Shown: piece by piece, positions 9,543 through 17,310 of the stretch
How the letters are laid out: every line of letters starts with the position of its first letter
How positions within the stretch are numbered: position 1 is the first letter of the stretch
Notes under the pieces: generated by a model
Told to the model about the DNA's origin: nothing
The model's input: the letters and a program-made list of their open reading frames with translations, nothing else
Databases searched by the model: none
Program-made: the position numbers and the translations under genes
From: Acidobacteriota bacterium
GTDB lineage: Bacteria; Acidobacteriota; Terriglobia; Acidiferrales; UBA7541
Reading direction: 5' to 3'
DNA: 64,000 nt
NCBI GenBank assembly: GCA_013289955.1
Contig: JABCYZ010000013.1
Coordinates: forward strand, 1-64,000

Positions 9543-9935
9543 TTGAGTTGGCTGGAATTTGCAGAAAATCCTGAGGCTGCGAGTTCGCTCTTCGACCCGC
9601 CTCCTTCCCTTCAGAATGTTGAACTTTTCACTTTTAAAATTGACCGCGATGGACCGGCAGCCGAACTCACTATAGCCCTGAACGAGTATCCTTCATCTCC
9701 TCCATTGAAATGGCGAAGACAGCAGGCAAACGCCGTTACCATGACACTTCAGCTTCTGGCTCTGGGAGACGTTGAGGTCAAAGGCTGGTCAACTACAAAT
9801 AGAGCAGAGATGCAAATTACTCGCGTAAATGCAGAGCAATTAGAAATCGTGGCGAAGGGAGCAAACTTCACAATTAGAGCCACTTTTCGTTTTCTCCGCA
9901 TTATTGGGTTTTCTCCATACCATTACAGTGCCTGA
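9543..9935 (+). CDS. Imm50-like immunity protein, orphan
   Basis: A 130-residue soluble protein. TTG start at 9543 with GAGGTG upstream. The order of conserved features fits Imm50 of polymorphic toxin systems: 'MSWLEFAENPEAASSLFD', 'PSLQNVELF', 'DRDGPAAEL', 'YPSSPPLKW', then 'GW' and alternating strands to a final 'IGFSPYHYSA'. Imm50 proteins are predicted to neutralise a secreted toxin domain, but no toxin, Rhs or secretion gene is nearby. It is therefore an isolated immunity gene, perhaps protective against neighbours, and a family A repeat lies just upstream. The assignment rests on remembered family pattern, not a search. Confidence 0.55.
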   Translation: MSWLEFAENPEAASSLFDPPPSLQNVELFTFKIDRDGPAAELTIALNEYPSSPPLKWRRQQANAVTMTLQLLALGDVEVKGWSTTNRAEMQITRVNAEQLEIVAKGANFTIRATFRFLRIIGFSPYHYSA

Positions 9936-10356
9936 TCAACGCGGAATCGCACGACAAATCAGGAGTTCGCCGCCAATGCCGGTCAGGATTGCTTAAAGCC
10001 GCGCTCGAAATAAGCGAAGAACCGTTGACCTCTGGAGCCGCTCCAAATCCACCAACCACGTGGACCATTGTGTTCAGACAGCCGATTCATAAGTTGACGC
10101 ACAGTGAGTTTGCTAAATACTGCGCTCCAAGGTTCTGGGTATAATGCCGCCTTCCGAATTATGCCGAATTGAGTCTCATCGCCGACCCTTTTTCCTCTCA
10201 ATTGCGAGCCGTTGAAGCACTGCGATGCTTGATTGAGTCGGCATAATCCTGCACAAGTTGATCCCCGTTCCCCATATACGGTTTGGGCGTCTATTAGGCG
10301 AGTGAACCTAATCGACCGCTTGCCAAGGTGGCAGGGCCAGATAAACTGAAAAGGAC
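9936..10356. other. Intergenic, doubtful 72-codon frame
   Basis: A frame on the minus strand (10201-9983, TTG start) could encode 72 residues, but part of it is family B repeat sequence and it has no recognisable motif. I do not call it a gene. A family B palindrome (10139-10172) and a shorter related piece, GTCGGCATAATCC at about 10237-10249, lie here. Confidence 0.5.
10139..10172. repeat. Family B palindromic repeat
   Basis: GTATAATGCCGCCTTCC followed by GAATTATGCCGAATT. The first 24 bases match, in inverted orientation and with one mismatch, positions 11423-11446. The TTATGCCG core is shared with the long palindrome at 11444-11475. Confidence 0.65.
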
Positions 10357-10761
10357 ATGACCGCCCTTCCGTACAAGGTTTACGTCGTTGTTGACCGAGA
10401 GTTCGGAGAAAAGTTAGCCGAGCTTGAGCGCGCCGTGCCTGTGTGGATTGTGGACACGCCCACCAACTAGCCCGTGGCCCAACGCTTTTGGAATGAGCGT
10501 CCAGACGAAAACCATCTTATCGGCATCACTACCTTCAACGACCTGAACTCTTTATCCCCAGAGGAAATGTTGCTGGGTCACCTCGACACGATTGAACTGC
10601 ATCATGGGTTTCATTCGGCCGACCCACCGTACACCGTTGTCGAAGTTTTTGGTACGCAACTTACTGCTAATGCGAAAAATGTACTGTCCGAATACGGCTT
10701 CAACACGTTTCACATCACCTCGACGGGATTCATGGCCAGCAGGCTCAAGGCGTTGGATTAG
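10357..10761 (+). pseudogene. Hypothetical protein interrupted by an in-frame TAG
   Basis: ATG 10357 opens 'MTALPYKVYVVVDREFGEK', and the same frame runs to 10761 with one interruption, a TAG at 10468-10470 after 'WIVDTPTN'. Protein-like sequence resumes at once ('PVAQRFWNERPDENHLIG'), giving about 134 residues. I do not recognise the family. It looks like a small soluble alpha/beta protein, ending 'STGFMASRLKALD'. Internal initiation at GTG 10474 would give a 95-residue protein. A recent nonsense mutation or a base error is more likely than recoding, since nothing around the TAG looks special. Confidence 0.6.
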
Positions 10762-10768
10762 AGCGAGC

Positions 10769-10790
10769 CACTTCTCCGATAAACGTTAAT
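10769..10790. repeat. Family A dispersed palindrome, left half
   Basis: CACTTCTCCGATAAACGTTA, beginning 8 bases after the stop of the preceding gene. Confidence 0.5.
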
Positions 10791-10886
10791 CAGCCATCTC
10801 GGCACTCTCGGTGTCTAAAGACGCAATCGCTTCAGCGGACATAGGTCGTTCCCGCGTGATAAATTTCATTCTGGCGGAGGGCCCAG

Positions 10887-11405
10887 ATGGTTTCGCGATT
10901 GTTGATGACAGGCGTTCTGCTAGTTCAGGTAGCCTGGGCCGGTGTCGCCTGGGCAGATGCACGATGGATTGAAGGGACCTATCGCAATCCAGCTCTCGGG
11001 TATTCAATCAGGATTCCTCGTGGTTTGAAAGGCAAGGCGGGCGACGAGGCTGGACCTGAACGAGGCGTACGAATTTCATTGGCTTCCGGCGGTGAGATAG
11101 TCGTCTTCGGAGAGCCCAATAGTCTTGAGTGGAAGAGTCCAGAGGAAGGCGTAAGAGCTGAACTGACGCATGCGGCCTGCGCTTCCAGCCGGCAAGAGGT
11201 AAAGCAAGCCCGCGTCGGCAGGCTCAGCGGTGCAAAGGCAAGCCTCGTGTGCGGTGACCGCGTACTGAGGATGTTTCTGGCATTCCGTGTTGCGGGCGGC
11301 CCGGTCTATTGGCTGCGCCTTGAAACCGTCCGCGCCCATGAGCCTGAAGACGACGCGATTCTTGAAAGTATTGCCGCGAGTTTCAAGCTGATTCGGTGGG
11401 AGTAA
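10887..11405 (+). CDS. Secreted hypothetical protein
   Basis: A 172-residue protein with a signal peptide (residues 1-24, cleavage near 'AWA-DAR') and GGAGGG upstream of ATG 10887. The mature domain ('GTYRNPALGYSIRIPRGLKG' onward) has the strand pattern of small periplasmic proteins that open with 'Y.N...GYS...P.G'. The ending 'ILESIAASFKLI' also fits such PsbP/DUF-like folds. Two cysteines (in 'HAACASS' and 'LVCGD') could form a disulfide. Function unknown. It converges on the next gene. Confidence 0.7.
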   Translation: MVSRLLMTGVLLVQVAWAGVAWADARWIEGTYRNPALGYSIRIPRGLKGKAGDEAGPERGVRISLASGGEIVVFGEPNSLEWKSPEEGVRAELTHAACASSRQEVKQARVGRLSGAKASLVCGDRVLRMFLAFRVAGGPVYWLRLETVRAHEPEDDAILESIAASFKLIRWE

Positions 11406-11415
11406 GGGAGAATCG

Positions 11416-12006
11416 TCACGGAATAATTCGGAACGCGGCATTATACGCCTTATGCCGACATCGGCATAAGGCGTAGTCATTGTTTACGCCTATTCCCGCA
11501 TATCCAAGTTGTTCGTGGGGCAGCAATTTCATCAACGAAGTCAGTGCAACAGTCGGTCCGTTTATGTTCTTGAGAGCAATCGTGCCAATCTCACGATTCA
11601 GGAGATATGAGGACTTGCCAACTATTTCGCGTGGATAGACGTTGACCGTTGAGCCATCCACTGACCACATGTAGTGGCGGTCAGATTTGCACAGCGCTTC
11701 TATGATGTCGCGTACAGTTGCGTCGTGGAGACTAAGAGAGAAGCGAACATTCCGGTCGGTAGGTACAGAAGCTGTATCTCGGATGATTTCCTCGATTCCT
11801 AAGTGGAGACCAGCGATTGGTTCATGGCTCAACTTCGACAGAGCATCAATAATGGTCGTATCCGTCACATCAAATTGCGCGACTCGGTCATTGAGTGCGG
11901 CTGCACTCTGAAGGTCTTCAGTTCTAACAGAAGTCGTTTTCCCGTAACAGCAGGCTGTGAGAACCCACAGTAGTGCCGTGAGTCCGCTTGCCGTTTTCAT
12001 CAGCAT
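11416..12006 (-). CDS. Lipoprotein-like protein with secretin/STN-type domain
   Basis: The frame is open from 12162, but ATG 12006 is the likely start: it begins 'MLMKTASGLTALLWVLTACC', a lipoprotein or signal-like leader, with GAGG about 11 bases upstream. About 196 residues. The middle ('FDVTDTTIIDALSKLSHE', 'FSLSLHDATVRDIIEALC', 'DGSTVNVYPRE') has the beta-alpha-beta pattern of the secretin/TonB N-terminal short domain. The last 18 residues (about 'ALCRCRHKAYNAAFRIIP') are encoded by palindromic repeat sequence, so the native C-terminus seems replaced. It lies 83 bases downstream of the duplicated TonB gene, on the same strand. Confidence 0.6.
   Translation of the reverse strand: MLMKTASGLTALLWVLTACCYGKTTSVRTEDLQSAAALNDRVAQFDVTDTTIIDALSKLSHEPIAGLHLGIEEIIRDTASVPTDRNVRFSLSLHDATVRDIIEALCKSDRHYMWSVDGSTVNVYPREIVGKSSYLLNREIGTIALKNINGPTVALTSLMKLLPHEQLGYAGIGVNNDYALCRCRHKAYNAAFRIIP
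11423..11475. repeat. Family B palindromes, including a 32-bp near-perfect palindrome
   Basis: TACGCCTTATGCCGA (11444-11458), two bases, then TCGGCATAAGGCGTA (11461-11475): a perfect 15-bp-arm palindrome. 11423-11446 is the inverted match to the copy at 10139. The element lies inside the 3' end of the preceding coding feature. Confidence 0.8.
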
Positions 12007-12050
12007 TAGGCTGGCCTCGGCCAAATAATACGTCTGAAGCAGAGCCAAGT

Positions 12051-12080
12051 CTTGGTAAACCTTGTTTACGGGGACTTGCC
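12051..12080. repeat. Family A dispersed palindrome, right half
   Basis: GGTAAACCTTGTTTACG followed by GGGACTTGCC. GTAAAC and GTTTAC form an inner 6-bp inverted repeat. It lies 10 bases beyond the stop of the duplicated TonB gene. Confidence 0.6.
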
Positions 12081-12089
12081 ACGCCGGAT

Positions 12090-14099
12090 TCAGAATTGAA
12101 ACTCCACAGTACCGAAAGACAGAATTGGACGCCCATTGAATGTAGCGGGAGCATATTCCCACTGCATCGCAGCAGCTCGAACGGCGGCTTCAACACCCGG
12201 GTTCAGTCCCTCTGGACACCTAACTTCACGCACGTGACCGTGCGAATCGATGAGCATGTTACACGTAACTTTGCCATGAAATCCTTGTGTTCGAAGGTCT
12301 GCGGTATAGGCTGGCTTTACCTGTTTGATGGGCACCGCAGGCACGTGCTTGCTCCCTACATTGCCGGGCGCGTAAGAGATAGGCCTGACGCCTGCCAAGG
12401 TGAAGAAATCGTCGGTTTGTGGCTGCGAAGCATCCAACTGTTCAATCTTGATCTCCAGAATCTTGAAGCCGTTTTCTAAGACCGATAAGCGCCGGGCAAC
12501 CATTTTCCCGGAGAAGTCCGCAAAGTCGTTATAAATCGTCAGGTCTGACATCTCATGATGACCTCGCAGCAATCCATTGTCCGGGCCAAAATAATAGACT
12601 TGGGTGTTTGCTCCAGGTTTGCCATCATCCCCGAGCTTTCCCCTCCAAACCTGTACCATCTCGGCTCTCCCTAACTGCCCGTTTGCTACTCGCCAAGTGA
12701 GTGCGGTACTTGCCCCGCTACCGCTGGGCAAAGCGGGACTTAGTACCTCCATTGCCTGATCGATTCTCCGCGCCGAATATGGCTGATCAAACTTTCGAAA
12801 CCCAAGGTCTCCATTTCGTGCTTCAGTCACTGTATGTCCGCCTAGGATGGCTTCTCTCCTCCACTGCGTGGGAGAGGCCCAGGTTTCTTCGTAGGTTCCT
12901 ACTCCGGTGAGTTCCGCACTCCCAAAGGCTTCAAAAGATGCGCGCATGTGGAACGCCTGCGCCCCCTCAACCCGCAATCCACTCAACTGGCGAGCGCGAT
13001 CGAAATAGCTACTCGCTGCTGGTAAACTTGGAGCACCGGACTTGAGCTCGGTCTTGAAATCGATATCGAGCGTAGTTTCCACTTGCACGGCCGCGCCATC
13101 AACCAGGTATGGCTTGAACTCCCACCCTTTAACTTGCTCAACGGTCCAATCCTTGAGCTCGGAATTAGAGGCAACATAAGAACGCGCCTCACGAACGTGG
13201 CCGTTGCGATCAATCACAATCTTTACCTTTACCGTGCCACTATCTGGGGGGCCTGAGACGGCTGGCCACTTTAGTTCTGCAGCATTGCTAAGTTGCTTTT
13301 TGTACTCGGTGCCACTCACAAGGACTGTCCGAATCTGTTCGGAAGGCGGGCTCCCCTCTTTGACGGCAAAAAGACTTTCATCAGGATGATCCAAGTCCTT
13401 CAGGTCTTCGACTTCGGCGTTCACGGGGTTGTCTTTTGTCTTCCAGGCCACGAGTTTGTAATGAAACGAACGGTAGTCTGCAAGCACGCCGACGCTCCAT
13501 CCGGGAAACCACAAGTAATTGAGCAACCCGGTTCTCGAATCCAAAGCTACTGCAGCCCTCACGCGTTCTCCGTGCTGATCATCGAAATACTGATCGACAA
13601 AACATTGCCCAGTTTTGCCGTCGGGCTTCTGGATTTCCATGGAAAGCTTTTCAAACGCTTGGAGCACATTCACCGGAATCGGATCGACCAGCGACACAAT
13701 CAGGCGCTCGACGTCTGGCGGAAAGTAATCTCCGGTATTCTGTTCGAAGCGCTGGTCACCGCTTACGATCAGTGTTTGCGAGAACCCTTTGGATCGAATT
13801 GTACGCCGCCACTTTGTGGGCGACACCCAATATTCCTCAACTTCAGCGTTGTACTCCCAGTCAGCCTGCTTCGCATTCAGGACCTTCGCTCTGAGATAAA
13901 ATGGCTTGCCATCTGGTTCTGCCAGCGTTGATCGTCTCACCAGCTCTCTTAGCACTCCCGTTACAGGCACCGCTTTGGCCCGCTCCTGGGCCTTTGGCGA
14001 AGTTGCAGCCGACAATAGCAGGGCAAGAGCACAGAATCGGGCTATTCGATAGGTCAAGGTGTGCCTCTTTCTCTTGAGCCGCTGCGAGATTCTAGTCAT
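12090..14099 (-). CDS. Secreted protein with tandem duplication, two TonB C-terminal-like domains
   Basis: A 669-residue protein. A signal peptide (about 20-38, 'ALALLLSAATSPKAQ') follows a basic start. The body is an internal duplication: a LolA-like beta domain ('EEYWVSPTKWRRTIRSKG', about 85-290) followed by a TonB C-like domain ('KIVIDRNGHVREARS', about 290-355). The same order then repeats: 'YEETWASPTQWRREAILGG' (about 400-600) and 'NMLIDSHGHVREVRCPEG' to the end. It lacks the N-terminal membrane anchor and proline-rich spanner of classic TonB, so energy transduction is doubtful. Family A repeats lie on both sides. Confidence 0.75.
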   Translation of the reverse strand: MTRISQRLKRKRHTLTYRIARFCALALLLSAATSPKAQERAKAVPVTGVLRELVRRSTLAEPDGKPFYLRAKVLNAKQADWEYNAEVEEYWVSPTKWRRTIRSKGFSQTLIVSGDQRFEQNTGDYFPPDVERLIVSLVDPIPVNVLQAFEKLSMEIQKPDGKTGQCFVDQYFDDQHGERVRAAVALDSRTGLLNYLWFPGWSVGVLADYRSFHYKLVAWKTKDNPVNAEVEDLKDLDHPDESLFAVKEGSPPSEQIRTVLVSGTEYKKQLSNAAELKWPAVSGPPDSGTVKVKIVIDRNGHVREARSYVASNSELKDWTVEQVKGWEFKPYLVDGAAVQVETTLDIDFKTELKSGAPSLPAASSYFDRARQLSGLRVEGAQAFHMRASFEAFGSAELTGVGTYEETWASPTQWRREAILGGHTVTEARNGDLGFRKFDQPYSARRIDQAMEVLSPALPSGSGASTALTWRVANGQLGRAEMVQVWRGKLGDDGKPGANTQVYYFGPDNGLLRGHHEMSDLTIYNDFADFSGKMVARRLSVLENGFKILEIKIEQLDASQPQTDDFFTLAGVRPISYAPGNVGSKHVPAVPIKQVKPAYTADLRTQGFHGKVTCNMLIDSHGHVREVRCPEGLNPGVEAAVRAAAMQWEYAPATFNGRPILSFGTVEFQF

Positions 14100-14274
14100 C
14101 TGGAGGGCCCGCCATCAAGTACGACTCCGAATAACACTCGTAAGGTCCCGGCTCATCCGAACGCCGCCCTGATGGACTAACCCGCCCGGAATATGCCCGG
14201 CCGCCCCGAACGATCCGAAATATGCGACCGGCCAGGCTAGCGCAGAGATAACCAAGAGGGTGATGATTCTGGAC

Positions 14275-14305
14275 CAATTTCACGGCAGCGTTTATCGGGA
14301 CTTAC
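14275..14305. repeat. Family A dispersed palindrome
   Basis: CAATTTCACGGCAGCG followed by TTTATCGGGACTTAC. It lies between the divergent duplicated TonB and JAMM genes. Confidence 0.65.
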
Positions 14306-14356
14306 CCAACGTACTCTTCCCGCGTCCGTCACTCGATTCACGAACTCGCCTCGTTA

Positions 14357-14362
14357 TATACT
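14357..14362 (+). promoter_or_regulatory. -10 box TATACT, 6 bases before ATG
   Basis: TATACT ends 6 bases before the ATG at 14369 and no Shine-Dalgarno is present. Transcription would start at or next to the start codon. The -35 region is poor. Confidence 0.45.
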
Positions 14363-14368
14363 CTCGGA

Positions 14369-14788
14369 ATGAAGCGAGCCGTCCGAAGCCGCCGCAAAGT
14401 ATACGGGCAACTCCTGGGGCATGCCCGCCGCCATCCGCATCGGGAATGCTGCGGAATTCTGGCAGGGCAAGACGGACTAATCACGCAGGCGTTCCCTGCG
14501 AAGAACGTCGCGGCTGATCCAGTCAGGAATTACGAGATTGCGCCCAAGGAGATCGTGCGGCTGATGGGGGAACTCCGCAAGCGGCGGCTTGAATTCCTCG
14601 GGATCTACCACTCGCATCCGCATTGGCTGGACACGAACGAACCTTCGCCCAAAGACGTCGCGCTGGCCTACTATTCTGAAGCGATCTATTGCATCGTCAC
14701 GCCCCGGCCGTACGCAACTGCTCCCATCCGGGCATTTTCAATCCGGAATGGGCGTGCGATGGAACTTGAAATTCAGTTCCTACCCTGA
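14369..14788 (+). CDS. JAMM/MPN+ (M67 family) metallopeptidase-like protein
   Basis: A 139-residue single-domain protein. Motifs: catalytic Glu in 'HRECCGILAG' (about residue 25), 'YHSHPH' zinc ligands (about 84-89), and 'PSPKD' with the distal Asp (about 97-101). Bacterial members cleave ubiquitin-like or sulfur-carrier fusions or cysteine adducts. The loop between the second His and the Asp has 12 residues, where the usual JAMM consensus has 10, so activity is uncertain. No ThiF, MoaE or ubiquitin-like gene is adjacent. The next gene converges. Confidence 0.8.
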   Translation: MKRAVRSRRKVYGQLLGHARRHPHRECCGILAGQDGLITQAFPAKNVAADPVRNYEIAPKEIVRLMGELRKRRLEFLGIYHSHPHWLDTNEPSPKDVALAYYSEAIYCIVTPRPYATAPIRAFSIRNGRAMELEIQFLP

Positions 14789-14898
14789 CGCAAGCGCGCT
14801 GCCGTTTACGGTCCCAAATCTCCACTCAACTTGATTGCACAACAATGTCGGCTCCTCGACCCGAGTAAGCATTTGACTTGCCTCGATTGCATAACCAC

Positions 14899-15447
14899 TC
14901 AAAAATCCAGTCTCTTAACGCGCCATTCCTCGGCGGTGATCTCCCATATTTCCGCCATGAGTCGGCCGCACACGTAGTCGCGCTCATAGTTTGCGATAAC
15001 GCGCATACCGGTCTTCTCCGAGATGCGTCGCGAGGCGATGTTCGCGATAGCCTTTGGTGCGCGTAGAACCGGAAAGCCGAGAACGTCGAACCAGTAATCG
15101 TTCACCGCGACAACGGCCTCGGTCATCAACCCGCGTCCGTGCCACGGAAGCCCGAGCCAGTATCCGCGGTTGTCCGATTCACCTTTGTATAGACCTATTA
15201 CGCCAATGTGCGGGTCCGGCGATTCTTTCAAGCGCAACGTCCACTGCCACTCTTCGCCGCGTGCGATATTTGGAAGCGCTTCGTCCCGATAGTAATCGAA
15301 CGCTCGACCGGCAGGATAAGGCCATTGAACTTTTGAAGTAAGGAACTTCACGATGTCCCACTGTGGGAACAGTAGTTGTGTTTGTTCGGCGTCGGCGAGC
15401 TGGAGCGGGCGGAGCAGGAGACGTCTGGTTTGAAGATCAACTGACAT
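14899..15447 (-). CDS. GNAT family N-acetyltransferase (RimJ/RimL type)
   Basis: A 182-residue protein starting 'LQTRRLLLRPLQLADAEQ', typical of the RimJ/RimL branch. The acetyl-CoA loop is in 'YWLGLPWHGRGLMTEAV' (about 98-114), and 'ANIASRRISEKTGMRVI' (about 138-154) is the conserved motif B. Relatives acetylate protein N-termini or small amines, and the substrate cannot be told. ATG 15447 has no Shine-Dalgarno, but TAGTAT lies 6 bases upstream, as for a leaderless mRNA. It is divergent from the next gene. Confidence 0.88.
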   Translation of the reverse strand: MSVDLQTRRLLLRPLQLADAEQTQLLFPQWDIVKFLTSKVQWPYPAGRAFDYYRDEALPNIARGEEWQWTLRLKESPDPHIGVIGLYKGESDNRGYWLGLPWHGRGLMTEAVVAVNDYWFDVLGFPVLRAPKAIANIASRRISEKTGMRVIANYERDYVCGRLMAEIWEITAEEWRVKRLDF

Positions 15448-15521
15448 CTAAAGATACTAGCGCAAAACTCGAAAGAACGGGATTCGGTCGGAACTTCTAA
15501 TGTGTGGGTTTCAGACGATTC

Positions 15522-15552
15522 CACTTCTCCGATTGCCGCGTTTACGGGGACT
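15522..15552. repeat. Family A dispersed palindrome, full copy
   Basis: CACTTCTCCGATTGCCGCG followed by TTTACGGGGACT, between divergent genes. It is the copy closest to the consensus. Confidence 0.75.
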
Positions 15553-15569
15553 GTGCGTTGGGCAGCAGG

Positions 15570-15575
15570 TATAAT
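15570..15575 (+). promoter_or_regulatory. -10 box TATAAT, 8 bases before ATG
   Basis: A consensus TATAAT ends 8 bases before ATG 15584, without a Shine-Dalgarno between them. A leaderless transcript is likely. Confidence 0.6.
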
Positions 15576-15583
15576 CACACCGC

Positions 15584-16159
15584 ATGGCGAATTTTCATCC
15601 AGCGGCGATTACAGGGTCTCACGGTGCGTACCGTTGGCTGACAACCTGGCAGCATGACCTCGATACCCTGCTTCAACGCTTTCCGCAGTCCGTGGTCGGC
15701 AAATATGTTGCCGTTACTTCTCTAGACAGCGGCGCTATGGCTCTCACGGATGCGGAGAAACGTGATGGCTGGCGAAGTCGAAAGGAGATTGCTTACAGTC
15801 CCAAAATTCAGTCTGCGGGAGATTGCCGGACTGAAAGATTGCCGGATGGATGTGCAGGCTTCAACGAGTGGTACGTCTTTAATTCCCCCTTCGACCTTGG
15901 AGAACTCTGGCACGGCAATGTGTTTGAAGCTCCGATAACGCCAGGGCAAGTCTGCAGATTCGTGAACTTTGGCCCTAGTTTTGCTTTGCACGACCCCGAA
16001 ATGGCGACCCTCGTCAGTCTTTTCTGGGAGCAACTCGATTGGATTCAACCCGAGTCTTACATTGCGGATGCGGATATATTTTTGACGTTCGTAAGCCGTA
16101 ATGAAGATATATTCATCGCCGTTCAGAACGCTCTCAGTGACATTGCTCTCGACTCCTGA
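15584..16159 (+). CDS. Hypothetical protein, about 191 residues
   Basis: I do not recognise the family. It has no signal peptide or membrane helix. The first third ('HGAYRWLTTWQHDLDTLLQ') is helical. 'FNEWYVFNSPFDLGELWHG' and 'PGQVCRFVNFGPSFALHDP' are rich in aromatic residues and look like a folded beta domain. The end ('SYIADADIFLTFVSRNEDIF') is mixed. The start is fixed by a TATAAT box 8 bases upstream. Codon use resembles its neighbours. It is a single-gene unit with a family A repeat just upstream, in the accessory stretch. Confidence 0.7.
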   Translation: MANFHPAAITGSHGAYRWLTTWQHDLDTLLQRFPQSVVGKYVAVTSLDSGAMALTDAEKRDGWRSRKEIAYSPKIQSAGDCRTERLPDGCAGFNEWYVFNSPFDLGELWHGNVFEAPITPGQVCRFVNFGPSFALHDPEMATLVSLFWEQLDWIQPESYIADADIFLTFVSRNEDIFIAVQNALSDIALDS

Positions 16160-16229
16160 TTAGCAGGGAAAACCGGACATCTGACCGCCAGTAGAGGATA
16201 CTTGGGGCCAGGGATGGTCGAAGCAACGG

Positions 16230-16802
16230 ATGACTGAAAAAGTAATCGCCGTCGGCACGCTACCTGGATCCAGCGTGGCCAGACTGAAGGGTCGCGCGCG
16301 AAGTGCAATGGTTGGCGCCCTCTTCGGCAGTGCCTGGATGTCATGGGCCGCGGTGTTCGTGCCTGCCGCAAGGACCACCGCTTTGGTGCTGGTCGCGGTA
16401 ATTGCAATTTTACTTGTTGGCTGGGCTGCGGCGCGTCTACGAATAGTGCGACGCTATAAGGACTCCGCGGCCGACCGCGAGCGCTGGACGTCTGTGGCCC
16501 CTCTCTTTTGGATCGACACGACCGCGGAGTGGTTGTTAGGAGCGGGCGCGGTGGCGGCACTCGCCCACTTTGGCCGTTACGCGCTAATCCCGCAGTTCCT
16601 TGGAGTCATCATCGGACTGCATTTTCTTCCACTAGCCTGGATATTCAGAGCATCTCGTTATTACATTATGGGAACAGCCATAGTTGTTTGCGTGTGCGGC
16701 TCGCTTCTCATTCCAGAAGGTAGCATCCGCAACGTCATCGCGTGTGCAGGGATCTGTCTCCCGATGTGGATTACCGCCGTGGTGAGCTTGTCCCAAGACT
16801 AA
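16230..16802 (+). CDS. Polytopic membrane protein of unknown function
   Basis: A 190-residue protein with six predicted transmembrane helices at about 28-46, 50-67, 92-112, 116-137, 144-161 and 167-186, and a short cytoplasmic linker with 'RRYKDSAADRERW' at about 72-85. Charged loops are short. No transporter motif is visible. It may belong to one of the small uncharacterised DUF membrane families, which I cannot name with confidence. It starts 71 bases after the preceding gene on the same strand, and co-transcription is possible. Confidence 0.7.
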   Translation: MTEKVIAVGTLPGSSVARLKGRARSAMVGALFGSAWMSWAAVFVPAARTTALVLVAVIAILLVGWAAARLRIVRRYKDSAADRERWTSVAPLFWIDTTAEWLLGAGAVAALAHFGRYALIPQFLGVIIGLHFLPLAWIFRASRYYIMGTAIVVCVCGSLLIPEGSIRNVIACAGICLPMWITAVVSLSQD

Positions 16803-16941
16803 CCATCCCATTGCGCTCGCAAGGAGCTTGTGAAATTTTCTCCCGCCGACTTTGCCTTCGCCCACAGGTTCAAGTAAGTCGCGAAACCGGACGATTGGTC
16901 TAGGGCGGAAGGGCAACTTTCGGATTCCGCCATCCTTAGCT

Positions 16942-17202
16942 TCAGCGGTGAGGACAGCCTGGCCAGCAACAAGGCCGGCGCATTCCTTCCTTGAGTTCCG
17001 TGCGTACCCGCTCGATGTGCTGCCTTCTGGTTTCCGGTTTCTTGACCGAGAGAACCCAGCAAATCCACTCATTGCGTGCCAGTGGCGTAATATCCTCCCA
17101 TTTTGCCCGTGCCAAGTGGTCAGAAATGAGGACCTTTCGCAAATCGGCTGGTACGCTGTGTACCGCCCCCGGAGAGAGCGCTTTCTTGTTCATGAATTTC
17201 AT
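16942..17202 (-). CDS. YdeI/OmpD-associated (OmdA) family protein
   Basis: An 86-residue protein. 'VPADLRKVLISDHLARAKW', then 'LARNEWICWVLSVKKPETR' and 'RRQHIERVRTELKEGMRRP' form the helical core of the OmdA/YdeI family, and the ending 'RRPCCWPGCPHR' is a Cys-rich tail I associate with members from this phylum. Enterobacterial YdeI/OmdA proteins are linked to antimicrobial peptide resistance and OmpD; whether that applies here is unknown. Either ATG 17202 or ATG 17193 could be the start. It is divergent from the hydrolase gene. Confidence 0.75.
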   Translation of the reverse strand: MKFMNKKALSPGAVHSVPADLRKVLISDHLARAKWEDITPLARNEWICWVLSVKKPETRRQHIERVRTELKEGMRRPCCWPGCPHR

Positions 17203-17298
17203 TCTACATCGTTACACAATCGGTCTGGGGAGTTTCGGATGCCGCCGGATTGGTCCGCCGAGTAAAGCCGACTGACTCGTGGATACGGCAACCTGTCT

Positions 17299-17304
17299 TA
17301 TAAT
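17299..17304 (+). promoter_or_regulatory. -10 box TATAAT, 6 bases before GTG
   Basis: Consensus TATAAT directly upstream of the hydrolase GTG start, with no Shine-Dalgarno. A leaderless transcript is predicted. Confidence 0.6.
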
Positions 17305-17310
17305 CACAGC

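Noticed and set aside
10468..10470. Recoding of TAG as an amino acid
   Set aside because: No special context or recoding gene is visible; a plain nonsense change or base error is simpler.
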